This document shows, piece after piece, positions 33,132 to 41,862 of a stretch of 64,000 bases of DNA (its first letter is position 1; every line of letters starts with the position of its first letter). Made by a program: the position numbers and the translations under genes. Below the pieces are notes generated by a model, which was not told where the DNA came from, made no database searches, and was given only the letters and a program-made list of their open reading frames with translations. The stretch comes from Oscillospiraceae bacterium (GTDB lineage: Bacteria > Bacillota > Clostridia > Oscillospirales > Ruminococcaceae): NCBI GenBank assembly GCA_017547245.1, contig JAFYQD010000007.1:1-64000 (forward strand), read 5' to 3'.

Positions 33132-34400
33132 TTATGCCCTTCCCAACGAGTCGCGGTAGTGAATGGGTGAAACGCCGGTAATGCGCTTGAATACTTTGGT
33201 AAAATAGCTTTGATCTTCAAAACCAACCATAACAGCAATGTCAATGATTTTTAACTGTTTGTCTCTCATCATTTCCTTGCTTTTTTCAATACGAACCTGG
33301 TTGAGGTAGGTGTTGAAGGATACCCCCATATCCTGTTTGAAAACTTTGCTGAAGTAGGAAGGGGAGAGGTAAACATTTGCAGCTGCCATTTCTACCGACA
33401 GCTTTTCATTGTAATGATCGTGAACAAACTGAATGGACTTATGGATGATATCCATGTGTTTTATGTCACGCAGCTGGAAGGTGGCGTTCATAAAACTGTT
33501 CATGGTCTTTGTAATCCAAAGACACAAATCATCTATGTCGTGGAAAGATTGCAGTCTGCGCAGATGGTTAAAATTCTGTTGGAGGGGAACTTCTGTTTGG
33601 GCCCCTCCGTCAACGGCGGCACGGGACATCAGGATAAGAAGTTCGTATACCCCAGCCTTGATTCGGTCAAGGTCTCCGCCGGAAGAGAAAAAGATATAAC
33701 CAAGCAGGTCGTTCAACGCCTCACCGGCCTGGTCGCGTTCATAATGAACGATACTGTTCAGCAGCTTCTTTTCGGTTGCATAGGGGTACTTCAGCCCCAT
33801 GCTGCTGTTTTTTATCTCGTAAATATATTCCCCTATGGATGCCTGGATTGCGTCGGAACGCTGGGTTTCAAGCATTTGGGCCGAGCACCATACATTGCTG
33901 ATAAACCCTACCGAAAGGTACAGCATGGTGGATAAAGCGGTTACCTTATCAGGTTCAACACAGGGGATGTTTTTAAGGATATCCCGGGCATCTTCCAGCT
34001 GCTGACCATGCAAGTCCAGGGTCTGCTGCAGTTCCAGAAAATCAAAATCTTCCCGATCAACCATCAAAAAGGGGCCGACGGTAATTTTGCCTACGCTGCC
34101 CAGCTGGTCAAGGATGGGGGAGACAAAAAAGGCAAGCCCTGCGGGACAAAAATAGATATAGCGTCCGCCAAAGCGTTCTGCCTCATCCATTCCGTAGATG
34201 TGCACCTCATTGCAGGCGGTGCTTTTTTGCGAAATCTGGCAAAGCTTGCAGGAGGAATAGCCGTGTCCTGTTTCTCCCAGAACCTTACCGTGAATATCGG
34301 AAATGGTGCATGCAAGGCCGGTGGCGGCAGAAAAAGCCTCTACACATTCGCCTGCCAGACGCAAATCAAATTCAGTTTGTGGTAGATCTTTCCATTGCAT
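33132..34400 (-). CDS. PocR-domain AraC-family regulator
   Basis: A 422-residue regulator. The N-terminal 170 residues show the PocR sensory domain pattern: SAATGLACTISDIHGKVLGE, a Cys set CKLCQISQKSTAC, and YFCPAGLAFFVSPI. A linker region follows, then a C-terminal AraC domain (about 320-422) with LSPSYFSKVFKQDMGVSF and GFEDQSYFTKVFKRITGVSP. PocR domains sense small hydrocarbon or methylated derivatives, and such proteins control corrinoid methyltransferase and propanediol genes. The next gene downstream is the corrinoid carrier. An extended -10, TGCTATAAT, lies on the minus strand at 34426-34434. Confidence 0.85.
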   Translation of the reverse strand: MQWKDLPQTEFDLRLAGECVEAFSAATGLACTISDIHGKVLGETGHGYSSCKLCQISQKSTACNEVHIYGMDEAERFGGRYIYFCPAGLAFFVSPILDQLGSVGKITVGPFLMVDREDFDFLELQQTLDLHGQQLEDARDILKNIPCVEPDKVTALSTMLYLSVGFISNVWCSAQMLETQRSDAIQASIGEYIYEIKNSSMGLKYPYATEKKLLNSIVHYERDQAGEALNDLLGYIFFSSGGDLDRIKAGVYELLILMSRAAVDGGAQTEVPLQQNFNHLRRLQSFHDIDDLCLWITKTMNSFMNATFQLRDIKHMDIIHKSIQFVHDHYNEKLSVEMAAANVYLSPSYFSKVFKQDMGVSFNTYLNQVRIEKSKEMMRDKQLKIIDIAVMVGFEDQSYFTKVFKRITGVSPIHYRDSLGRA

Positions 34401-34641
34401 AGCGATGCCGCCTTCCTTTAGGAAAATTATAGCACCAGTTTTTTTTCCAGACTTGTAAAAAGCAAATGATTTTGGTATTTTTTTGCTATTTTACATGGGG
34501 TTTGTTTTCAAAACAATCCAAAAATACAAATATTCAGATGATTTTACCGTGAAGAAAGGAATATTTGTTGTATAATGTTTTTAGGCATAATATTTCTATA
34601 GTATAATTAAAACATAAATAGGTTATGGGAGGCAAGCGGTT

Positions 34642-35184
34642 ATGATGGATAATTTTGTCGCAAAGATAATTGAATTTGGCGCAAAGGCAGCTTCTGTAAT
34701 CGAGGTAAAGGATATTACATTCCGTCCCGAGTTTCGTGAGGCCTGCAAGCGGAATGCGTGTGGAAAATACAATACAAACTGGGGATGTCCTCCTGCCTGC
34801 GGAAGCATTGAAGATATGATGGCTCAGGCCCAAAGCTATCCCTATGCATTGGTTTATCAGACGGTAAGTCAGCTGGAAGATTCTTTCGATTACGAAGGTA
34901 TGCAGGCAGGAAAAGCCTTTTACAATCAGGTGACCGAACAGGTCCTCAAGGCTTATGCCGAAGATTTCCCTGAAAAGGAAACCCTGTTTTTGAACGCAGG
35001 AGCCTGCAAGCTGTGCAGCAGATGTGCCAAGCTGGATGAACAGCCTTGCCGCTTCCCCGACAAACGCACCATTTCTATGGAAGCTTATGGTGTGGATGTT
35101 TCTAATTTGGCAAAGGTGGCAGGCATGAACTATATAAACGGTCAAAACACCGTTACCTATTTTGGGGCCATATTGTTTCGATAA
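34642..35184 (+). CDS. DUF2284 putative metal-binding protein
   Basis: The 180-residue protein has many cysteines in a ferredoxin-like order: CKRNACGKYNTNWGCPPACG (residues about 34-54), then CKLCSRCAKLDEQPC (about 128-142). This is the DUF2284 pattern, which probably binds an Fe-S cluster or metal. ATG 34642 follows GGGAGG. It is the first gene of a two-gene unit with the RACo-like activator, suggesting an electron transfer or maturation role for the corrinoid system. Confidence 0.8.
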   Translation: MMDNFVAKIIEFGAKAASVIEVKDITFRPEFREACKRNACGKYNTNWGCPPACGSIEDMMAQAQSYPYALVYQTVSQLEDSFDYEGMQAGKAFYNQVTEQVLKAYAEDFPEKETLFLNAGACKLCSRCAKLDEQPCRFPDKRTISMEAYGVDVSNLAKVAGMNYINGQNTVTYFGAILFR

Positions 35185-35196
35185 GAGGAGAAGAGC

Positions 35197-36693
35197 ATGA
35201 GCCTGAAGGTTACAGTCCATAATGGAGATGAAATAACCGCATTAAACGCTCAAAACGGTCAGCTGTTGTCAGATGTACTGAAATTGGGCGGAATGGTTGC
35301 GGTGTTTCCGTGCGGCGGCAACGGCAAATGCGGACGCTGTAAGGTAATGGCCGAAGGCTCGCTTGAGGCTCCCGGTGCGGCCGAACAGCAGGCACTTGGC
35401 GAAGAAATAAACAATGGAATACGCCTAGCCTGTATGACCCGTGTTCTGGGAGATTGCTCTGTTTCGCTGCCCCGGGGCAAAATTGAAGCGGTTACCAAAG
35501 GGGTTATTTCCGACTATGTCAGAGAGCCCTTGTATGCCAACTGCGGGGCAGCCATCGACATTGGCACAACCACCATTGCTGCACAGCTTTGGCAGGATGG
35601 CAAGGTTGCTGCCGAATATTCCATGCTTAACCCACAGGCCACCTTTGGTGCCGATGTTATCTCACGCATACAGGCTGCCCTGGACGGAAGACTGCCCGAA
35701 CTTCAAAAATCTGTTGCACAGGCCATAAAAGAGACGGTTCTTGCCATGGGTGAAAAGGTTGGAATGCTTCCCGAGACGGTGGTAATAACCGGTAATACCG
35801 CCATGCTTCATTTTTTGGCGTCGGAGGACCCGGCCCCTCTTTCGGCGGCTCCGTTCCATGCCAACAGATTGTTTGGAGAATGGGTGTCGGCTGCCGATAT
35901 TGGAATAACCGATGATCGGCTGAATTGCCGTTTCTATCTTACCCCTTGTTTTTCAGCCTTTGTGGGGGGCGATATCTCCACCGCTGTGCTTGCCAGCGAT
36001 ATGCTGAAAAAGGATGAAATTTCGCTGTTGGTGGATATTGGCACCAATGGTGAAATGGCCCTGCTGAAAGACGGCAGGCTGTTGTGCTGCTCTACGGCTG
36101 CCGGTCCGGTGTTTGAAGGTGCCCAGATCAGCTGCGGCATGCAGGGAAAACCCGGCGCAATCGATCATGTTGACATTGCCGATGGGGCTATGAGATACAC
36201 CACCATTGGCGGAGAGAAACCGATTGGTCTTTGCGGCAGTGGTTTGGTGGATTGCATCGCTGCGCTGATAGAGTTGGAACAGTTGGACGAAACCGGCTTT
36301 CTGGAAGACGATGTTGAACTTGCCCCCGGGGTGGTGCTTACTCCGCAGGATATCCGCATGGTGCAGCTGGCCAAAGGTGCAATTTGCGCCGGCATAACCA
36401 CCCTGTGTGATACCGCAGGAATATCTTTGCAAGAGGTTTCTACCCTTTATATCGCCGGTGGCTTTGGCGCAAAGCTGGATATTGAAAGTGCTGCGGCGAT
36501 TGGAATGATTCCGGCCGAGTTGGCCCCGAAGGCCAAGGTGATTGGAAATGCCGCATTGGCAGGGGCTTCCATGCTGCTGGAATCGGCTCCGCTGTTGGAT
36601 TACTGTCGTACATTTATTGGGGAAAGCGAAATGCTGGAGCTTTCCGCCAATCCTTTGTTTGCACAAAATTATATGGAAGCAATGATGTTTTAA
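35197..36693 (+). CDS. RACo-like reductive activator of corrinoid proteins (DUF4445)
   Basis: The 498-residue protein has an N-terminal [2Fe-2S] ferredoxin domain with C39, C44, C47 in CGGNGKCGRCK and a fourth Cys near 79 in RLACMTR. A linker and an ASKHA ATPase region follow, with AAIDIGTTTIAAQLW and LVDIGTNGEMALL and the late YIAGGFGAKLDIESA. It reduces Co(II) corrinoid that has become inactive back to Co(I), driven by ATP. It is shorter than some members (about 600 residues). It follows DUF2284 by 12 bases. Confidence 0.9.
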   Translation: MSLKVTVHNGDEITALNAQNGQLLSDVLKLGGMVAVFPCGGNGKCGRCKVMAEGSLEAPGAAEQQALGEEINNGIRLACMTRVLGDCSVSLPRGKIEAVTKGVISDYVREPLYANCGAAIDIGTTTIAAQLWQDGKVAAEYSMLNPQATFGADVISRIQAALDGRLPELQKSVAQAIKETVLAMGEKVGMLPETVVITGNTAMLHFLASEDPAPLSAAPFHANRLFGEWVSAADIGITDDRLNCRFYLTPCFSAFVGGDISTAVLASDMLKKDEISLLVDIGTNGEMALLKDGRLLCCSTAAGPVFEGAQISCGMQGKPGAIDHVDIADGAMRYTTIGGEKPIGLCGSGLVDCIAALIELEQLDETGFLEDDVELAPGVVLTPQDIRMVQLAKGAICAGITTLCDTAGISLQEVSTLYIAGGFGAKLDIESAAAIGMIPAELAPKAKVIGNAALAGASMLLESAPLLDYCRTFIGESEMLELSANPLFAQNYMEAMMF

Positions 36694-36728
36694 GCAGCAA
36701 AAATCAATTTGCTGCACATCTGTTCACG

Positions 36729-36780
36729 AAAACCGCCAAAATGCCCAAAGGGGCAATTGACTGGCGGTTTTTGTATTTTT
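36729..36780 (+). terminator. Terminator after the RACo-like gene
   Basis: AAAACCGCCA pairs with TGGCGGTTTTT, enclosing a small GCCC/GGGC helix, followed by GTATTTTT. Confidence 0.8.
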
Positions 36781-36819
36781 ATAATTAAAACTACAAAGAA
36801 CCTCTGCGCATTTTTGATC

Positions 36820-36900
36820 CCGCGCAGGCGGCAGCCGCAACCTGTCGCTTGCGCAAAGCGCCTTTGGGCGCAACTTTAATTGTACCGTCTTTGGGCGGTA
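36820..36900 (+). ncRNA. GC-rich structured leader upstream of a UroD-family gene
   Basis: Three hairpins lie in a row in an AT-rich gap. A branched one runs from about 36822 (GCGCAGG, with CCTG and TTGCGC partners and GCGGC/GCCGC inside). GCGCC-TTTG-GGCGC follows at 36858-36871, then TACCGTC-TTTG-GGCGGTA at 36883-36900, which ends one base before GGAGG. It could be a regulatory RNA that occludes the ribosome binding site. It matches no riboswitch class I know. Confidence 0.45.
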
Positions 36901-36912
36901 GGAGGTATGCTG

Positions 36913-38037
36913 ATGAATAGCAGAGAAAGAGTACGGGCTGCCGTAAACTTTCAGCAGCCGGATCGTGTACCCATGGACCTGTGGGGAAGTGACAGCCGGT
37001 TAAACACCAACTTTTATCTCCGTGTGGTCGAGGAACTGAATCTGGGCTCTCTTGGCGAAAGAATCCGTCCCGGATCCACCTCGGAATATGAGGATTATCG
37101 TTTGAGTGATATGGTCCAAAGCGACTTCCGTCACATCAACATTGGTAAACCGGATGGCTTCAAGAGTTATACCGACGAACAAGGGAATATCATTGACGAA
37201 TGGGGCGTTGGCCGAAAAATGATCGGCAAACATCCTTCTTTCACACTGCATCCTTTGGCCGATGCCACTATTGAAGATCTTGAAAATTACAAGTGGCCCA
37301 ACATGAGTGATCCTGGACGTTTTCGTGGATTGGCCGAAAAGGCAAAAGACTGGTATGAAAATACCGACTTTGCCATTACTGCCACCACAGCAACCTCGGG
37401 AACTATTTTTGAACTGTGCCAGTATTTGCGCGGCATCGAACAGTTCCTGATGGATTTGTATGTGGAGCCCGAATTTGCCCAGGCTCTGATTGAAAAGGTT
37501 ACTGATTTGTTGATTGAACTGAATGTCAACTATGTAAACGCTGTGGGCGATTATATTGAGTGGATTGAGTTTGCCTCGGACTGGGGAACCCAGACTGCTC
37601 CCTTTATTTCTCCCGACTGCTATGAAGAGTTCTTCCTGGAACCTCACAAGCGGTTGTTTGCAGCAGTAAAGGCAGCCAAGCCCAACGTCAAGATTTTCTT
37701 GCACAGCTGTGGCAGCGTACGCAAGCTTATTCCGCTGTTCCTTGAATCTGGCGTAGAAATTCTGAGTGCTCTGCAGCCTTTGGCTGAAGGAATGGATTCC
37801 TATGAACTGAAGAAGGAATTTGGTGACAAGCTTGTTTTCCATGGTGGTGTTGACCTGCAGCGCGCCATGATTGGCACTACCGAAGAACTGGAGATTGAAT
37901 GTAAGAAACGTTTGGATGCATTTTGCCCCGGCGGCGGTTATATTTATTCTCCTTCCAACCATTTCCAGAACGATGTTCCCGTACAGAACTTCTTGGATAT
38001 GTATCGTTTTGGCCTGAAATACGGTAAGTACGAATAA
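36913..38037 (+). CDS. UroD-family (methyltransferase-like) protein
   Basis: The 374-residue protein starts MNSRERVRAAVNFQQPDRVP, as do most UroD-family methyltransferase-like proteins. FLHSCGSVRKLIP has the HxC metal pair. The third position, where MtaA has Cys, reads YSPSNHFQNDVPVQNF, typical of the large uncharacterised branch. ATG 36913 lies seven bases after GGAGG. Its gene is between the corrinoid genes and a SorC/PTS unit, so it could belong to either. Catalysis and substrate are unknown. Confidence 0.8.
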   Translation: MNSRERVRAAVNFQQPDRVPMDLWGSDSRLNTNFYLRVVEELNLGSLGERIRPGSTSEYEDYRLSDMVQSDFRHINIGKPDGFKSYTDEQGNIIDEWGVGRKMIGKHPSFTLHPLADATIEDLENYKWPNMSDPGRFRGLAEKAKDWYENTDFAITATTATSGTIFELCQYLRGIEQFLMDLYVEPEFAQALIEKVTDLLIELNVNYVNAVGDYIEWIEFASDWGTQTAPFISPDCYEEFFLEPHKRLFAAVKAAKPNVKIFLHSCGSVRKLIPLFLESGVEILSALQPLAEGMDSYELKKEFGDKLVFHGGVDLQRAMIGTTEELEIECKKRLDAFCPGGGYIYSPSNHFQNDVPVQNFLDMYRFGLKYGKYE

Positions 38038-38050
38038 CGAAACTCCTACA

Positions 38051-38083
38051 AAACAAAGGCACCCTCTCCGGTGCCTTTGTTTT
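38051..38083 (+). terminator. Terminator after the UroD-family gene
   Basis: AAACAAAGGCACC pairs with GGTGCCTTTGTTT, ending in TTTT. Confidence 0.88.
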
Positions 38084-38147
38084 GCCGCTCTTACATTAAA
38101 GCATAACCGTATGCAATAAACAGACCTTTATAGAAAAGGGGAACAGT

Positions 38148-39119
38148 ATGGAAGTTTACAGCAGCAGAAAAAATTTGGTGCAGGTGGCAAAGCTTTATTA
38201 TGTTGCCGGAATGTCACAGGAAGAGATTGCTTCCATTATGTCCATTTCCCGTTCAAAGGTTTCCCGAATGCTCGCTCTTGCAAAGGAACTGAATGTGGTC
38301 CAGTTCAAAATCAGCGAGTATCCTTCACTGCAAAGCGAACTGGAGTGCCAGCTGGCAGGTCACTTTGGACTTGCTCCGGTCGTGGTTGTTCCATCGGCCT
38401 CAAACATTCAAAAGACCAAGCAGAGAGTAGGCGCCGCTGCTGCAAAGCTGCTCTCTTATTATATTGAAGATGACATGTCCATTGGCATAGTGTGGGGCAG
38501 CACCATCGACTGTATGGTGGATGCCTTTGAAGGCGATGTCAACATGGAAGCAGTTAATGTAAAATGTGTTCAAATGACCGGCGGTATGCATGTTTCTAAC
38601 ACCATCGCCGATGGACGCGAAATTGTTCGCCGCCTTTCCAACAAAATCGGGGCTGAAAGCATTATGCTTCAGTATCCGCTGATTGTAAAAAACCCGGCAT
38701 TGGCGGAGCTTATCCGCACCACAGAATGCCCCGAATACTTTGAACAGCTGAAAAAGCTGGATATTGCATTTGTTTCTATGGGCTCCTGTGTGCCGGAGGA
38801 AAGCGCCTCTTATCTGGGCGGCTATATTACCAAGGAAGAAAGCTATGAACTGGTGGACAAAGGGTACGCCGCCGATGTATGCGGTCACCGCCTTACCGCC
38901 GATGGTCAACCTGCTGATACAATCCTTTCGGGCAGAGTGGTCAGCATTCCTTTGGAAGATTTGAAAAATACACCGACTGTTATTGGCATGGGTGCAGGAA
39001 AAAGCAAAGTGCAGTCAATGATTGCCGCAGCCAAAGGCGGCTATGTTACCGGTTTGGTAATGGACGAGGTGGCTGCCATCACCATAGCCCAGCAGGAAGG
39101 TTTAAACGGAGTATTATAA
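38148..39119 (+). CDS. SorC-family sugar-responsive regulator
   Basis: A 323-residue protein with an N-terminal helix-turn-helix (VAKLYYVAGMSQEEIASIMSISRSKVSRML, seen in residues 13-42) and a C-terminal sugar-phosphate-binding domain with GIVWGSTIDCM and VVSMGSC-like segments. It probably controls the PTS genes that follow. It ends in a terminator, so it is transcribed apart from them. The ligand is unknown. Confidence 0.88.
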   Translation: MEVYSSRKNLVQVAKLYYVAGMSQEEIASIMSISRSKVSRMLALAKELNVVQFKISEYPSLQSELECQLAGHFGLAPVVVVPSASNIQKTKQRVGAAAAKLLSYYIEDDMSIGIVWGSTIDCMVDAFEGDVNMEAVNVKCVQMTGGMHVSNTIADGREIVRRLSNKIGAESIMLQYPLIVKNPALAELIRTTECPEYFEQLKKLDIAFVSMGSCVPEESASYLGGYITKEESYELVDKGYAADVCGHRLTADGQPADTILSGRVVSIPLEDLKNTPTVIGMGAGKSKVQSMIAAAKGGYVTGLVMDEVAAITIAQQEGLNGVL

Positions 39120-39125
39120 ATTGGT

Positions 39126-39163
39126 TTCCCCAGTCAAAAGAATGCTTTTGGCTGGGGTTTCTT
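39126..39163 (+). terminator. Terminator after sorC-type gene
   Basis: CCCCAGTCAAAAG pairs with CTTTTGGCTGGGG around AATG, followed by TTTCTT. Confidence 0.85.
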
Positions 39164-39275
39164 GTCGATTTATTGAAAATCATTGCACAAATTCTCACGT
39201 TATTGTGGAAAGTGTCTTGAATTGTTCTTTTTGCTCTATTAGACTTAAAATACAACAAGGAGAGGAGATTGTAAT

Positions 39276-39590
39276 ATGGCAAAAGATAAATTGATTCTTT
39301 GCGTTTGTGGCGCTGGTATCAACACATCTCACAATGCTGCTATGACCATTGAAGAATACTTTGAAAAAGCTGGTGTAGCAGATGACTATGAGATCAAGTT
39401 TTTGCAGGTAGATCAGATGGCTCCTTATAAGGGTCGCAAGAACATGGTCGTTTGTTGGATGACTCAGGTTGATGAAAGCTTTGGCGCCCCCAGTGTTCAA
39501 GGTCTTGCATTCCTGATTGGCGGTAAAAAGGCAAAGCAGGAACTGACCGATAAGATTATCGCCCTGATGGACGAAATCTACGAACCCTAA
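39276..39590 (+). CDS. PTS IIB component, galactitol type (first)
   Basis: A 104-residue cytoplasmic domain that passes phosphate from IIA to the sugar. LILCVCGAGINTSHNAAM near the N-terminus contains the phosphorylated Cys (CGAGINTS) of the galactitol/ascorbate-type IIB. ATG 39276 follows GGAGAGG. It precedes the IIC gene by 150 bases that hold a possible regulatory gap with no terminator I can see. Confidence 0.82.
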   Translation: MAKDKLILCVCGAGINTSHNAAMTIEEYFEKAGVADDYEIKFLQVDQMAPYKGRKNMVVCWMTQVDESFGAPSVQGLAFLIGGKKAKQELTDKIIALMDEIYEP

Positions 39591-39741
39591 GTAATTTGTT
39601 ACACACGGCGTTTGCTGTTGTATAAAGGGAACATTTTGTTGTGCGGAATAAACTGTTCCTTCAAATTGCTCAGAGGGACTTTGTGCGTAATCCTGTGCGC
39701 TGATACAGGAAAACACACATATTTATTGAGGAGGGAAATAT

Positions 39742-41001
39742 ATGTCTGGCTTCGCAGCTGCTGTTTCCGGTTTTTTGGGAGGCTTGGGTAGTACTGTTCT
39801 TGTTGCTCTTGTAATGATGATTCTTGGTCTGGTTTTCCAGGCTGGATGGAGCAAGGCCATTCGTGGCGGTCTTTACACCGGTATCGGTCTGGCCGGCCTT
39901 GGCCTTGTAGTAGATAACGCTACTGCACAGCTTACCCCCGCTATCACCGCTCTTTCTGAACGTCTTGGCACCACCACTACCACCGCTGACGTTGGTTGGG
40001 GCAGCGCAGGTGTTGCATTTGCATGGCCCGGTCTGGCATTCACCCTGATCGCTGTTCTGGTTGTAAACGCAGTTCTGGTTCTGCTTGGTGTTGTAAAGAC
40101 CATGTGGACCGACATCTGGAGCATCTGGCATGGCCAGGTTCTGGGTGGCTTTGTTTGGGCGCTCACCGGCGGCAATGTTACCCTGGGTGTTGTAGCCGCT
40201 ACCCTTTACCTTACTGTTGGTTCTCTTATTGCCGACTACACTGCTAAGGATTATCAGGAATTCAACGGTCTGCCCGGTATTTCTGTTCCCTGTACAGTAA
40301 CTCTGCTGGCTCTGTTTGCAAAGCCTGTAAACAAGCTGTTTGAACTCATCCCAGGCTTCAACAAGATCAACCTGGCTCCCGACGTCATCCGCAAGAAGAT
40401 GGGCGTATTTGGCGAACTGGGCGTTATGGGCGCCGTTATCGGTATCGTAATCGGTATTCTGGGCGGCCAGCCTTACAATGCTTGCCTGGGTCTGGGTGTT
40501 CAGATGGGTCTGGTTATGGTATTCCTGCCCAAGACCGTTTCTGTTCTGTGCGAAGGTGCTATTCCCATCGCAAACTCCATCACCGAATTTATTCAGGACC
40601 GCTTTGATGGCAAAAAGGCTATCTATGTTGCAGTTGACTGCGCAGCCCTGCTGGGTCATCCTTCTGTAATGGCTTCTGCCGTTCTGCTGTACCCCCTGGC
40701 AGTTATTCTTGCCATCCTGCTGCCCGGCAACGCTCTGATCCCCATCGCTTCTCTGGCAATTATTCCTTACTGGTGCGGCGCTATTGCTCCTTACTTCAAG
40801 GGCAACGTATTCCGCATGGTAGTCTTCATGCTGCTGTGGCTGGTTCCCGTATTCTACATTGCTTCGGCTAACGGTCCTCTGCACACCCTGACCATGGGTA
40901 ACCTGGGTCTGGCTGATCCTGCAATGCTGAACTCCAGCTTTGACATGGGCGGCGACATTCTGGGCTTCATCTTCATCAAGATCTTTGGCCTGTTTGCATA
41001 A
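39742..41001 (+). CDS. PTS IIC component, galactitol family
   Basis: The membrane channel of the system, 419 residues with about ten hydrophobic helices. Segments such as SVLCEGAIPIANSITEFIQ and GNVTLGVVAATLYLTVGSLIADYTAKDYQEFNGLPGI, read in pieces, match GatC. ATG 39742 follows GAGGAGGG. A GC-rich hairpin stands between it and the IIA gene. Confidence 0.88.
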   Translation: MSGFAAAVSGFLGGLGSTVLVALVMMILGLVFQAGWSKAIRGGLYTGIGLAGLGLVVDNATAQLTPAITALSERLGTTTTTADVGWGSAGVAFAWPGLAFTLIAVLVVNAVLVLLGVVKTMWTDIWSIWHGQVLGGFVWALTGGNVTLGVVAATLYLTVGSLIADYTAKDYQEFNGLPGISVPCTVTLLALFAKPVNKLFELIPGFNKINLAPDVIRKKMGVFGELGVMGAVIGIVIGILGGQPYNACLGLGVQMGLVMVFLPKTVSVLCEGAIPIANSITEFIQDRFDGKKAIYVAVDCAALLGHPSVMASAVLLYPLAVILAILLPGNALIPIASLAIIPYWCGAIAPYFKGNVFRMVVFMLLWLVPVFYIASANGPLHTLTMGNLGLADPAMLNSSFDMGGDILGFIFIKIFGLFA

Positions 41002-41039
41002 TTAACGATAATTCCATATAAAGAATTGCCTTAATCCCC

Positions 41040-41076
41040 AAAGCGGGGCGGGGATCTTCACCCCGCCCCGCTTTAT
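41040..41076 (+). terminator. Strong GC-rich hairpin inside the PTS operon
   Basis: AAAGCGGGGCGGGG pairs with CCCCGCCCCGCTTT around a seven-base loop, followed by ATTAAATA. It may terminate part of the transcripts so that the downstream IIA, IIB and desulfurase genes are made at a lower level. Confidence 0.7.
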
Positions 41077-41105
41077 TAAATAGCTGATATATTCCGGAGG
41101 AAAAT

Positions 41106-41564
41106 ATGCTGGAACTGGATAAAAGAAATGTTATACTCGGTCTGGAAGCTTCCGACCGTGATGATTGTATTCGCAAAATTGTTGCCCACATGGCCGAAAA
41201 CGGCTATGTTGGTCTGGATTATGCCGATGCTGTTATTGAGCGTGAAAACAAGTATCCTACCGGCCTTCCCACCGAAGGCGTTGTTACCGCCATCCCTCAT
41301 GCCAATTGTGGAACAGTGCACATTACCGGTATGGCGCTGGCTGTGTTGACACATCCTGTAGGATTTTATAATATGGCAGATAGTAGCGAACTTCTTAAGC
41401 CTGAGATTGTTTGTGTGATTGCCAACACCGATGCAAGCCAGCAGCTAAGCACCCTTCGTCAGCTGATGACCTGCTTCTCGGAGGAGGAACTGCTGCTGAA
41501 AATCAAGGCTGCTGCCACTGCAGAAGAAATCATTGATATTCTTGCCAACGCTGAGGAAGATTGA
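41106..41564 (+). CDS. PTS IIA component (mannitol/fructose type)
   Basis: A 152-residue phosphocarrier. GLPTEGVVTAIPHANCGTVH contains the active His in the IPHA motif typical of the family. It accepts phosphate from HPr. ATG 41106 follows CCGGAGG. It ends two bases before the second IIB. Confidence 0.88.
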   Translation: MLELDKRNVILGLEASDRDDCIRKIVAHMAENGYVGLDYADAVIERENKYPTGLPTEGVVTAIPHANCGTVHITGMALAVLTHPVGFYNMADSSELLKPEIVCVIANTDASQQLSTLRQLMTCFSEEELLLKIKAAATAEEIIDILANAEED

Positions 41565-41566
41565 GT

Positions 41567-41860
41567 ATGAAAAAGGTTTTAATCGCTGGAGGTCTTTGCG
41601 GCACAACCATGCTTATGGCTGCCCAGAATGTGACCGAGGCATGTGAAAAACAGGGAATAGATGTAAAAGTGACGGTACATAACCTTTGGGAAGGCGCCGC
41701 CATTACCGGTGCGGGTTATGACATTGTAATTGAAATGTTCCCGTACTTTGAAAATTTGTCCTGCCCACTGCTCAGCGGAAAACCTTTTATCGGGCGCATT
41801 GGCGAAAAGCAGCTGATTCAGGAAATTATAGAGCTGCTGAAAAATCCTAAGGAGGCGTGA
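41567..41860 (+). CDS. PTS IIB component (second)
   Basis: A 97-residue IIB-like protein. VLIAGGLCGTTMLMAAQNV contains a Cys at the phosphorylation place of galactitol IIB. The rest, with EMFPYFENLSCPLLSGKPFIG, fits that fold. It is a second, distant IIB in the same gene set. ATG 41567 is supported by GAGGAAG. Its stop lies against the start of the desulfurase gene, so the two are co-translated. Confidence 0.78.
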   Translation: MKKVLIAGGLCGTTMLMAAQNVTEACEKQGIDVKVTVHNLWEGAAITGAGYDIVIEMFPYFENLSCPLLSGKPFIGRIGEKQLIQEIIELLKNPKEA

Positions 41861-41862
41861 TG

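Noticed and set aside
41040-41076. GC-rich repeat as an IS or CRISPR unit
   Set aside because: It is a single perfect hairpin with an A/T border, not a repeated spacer or transposon end.
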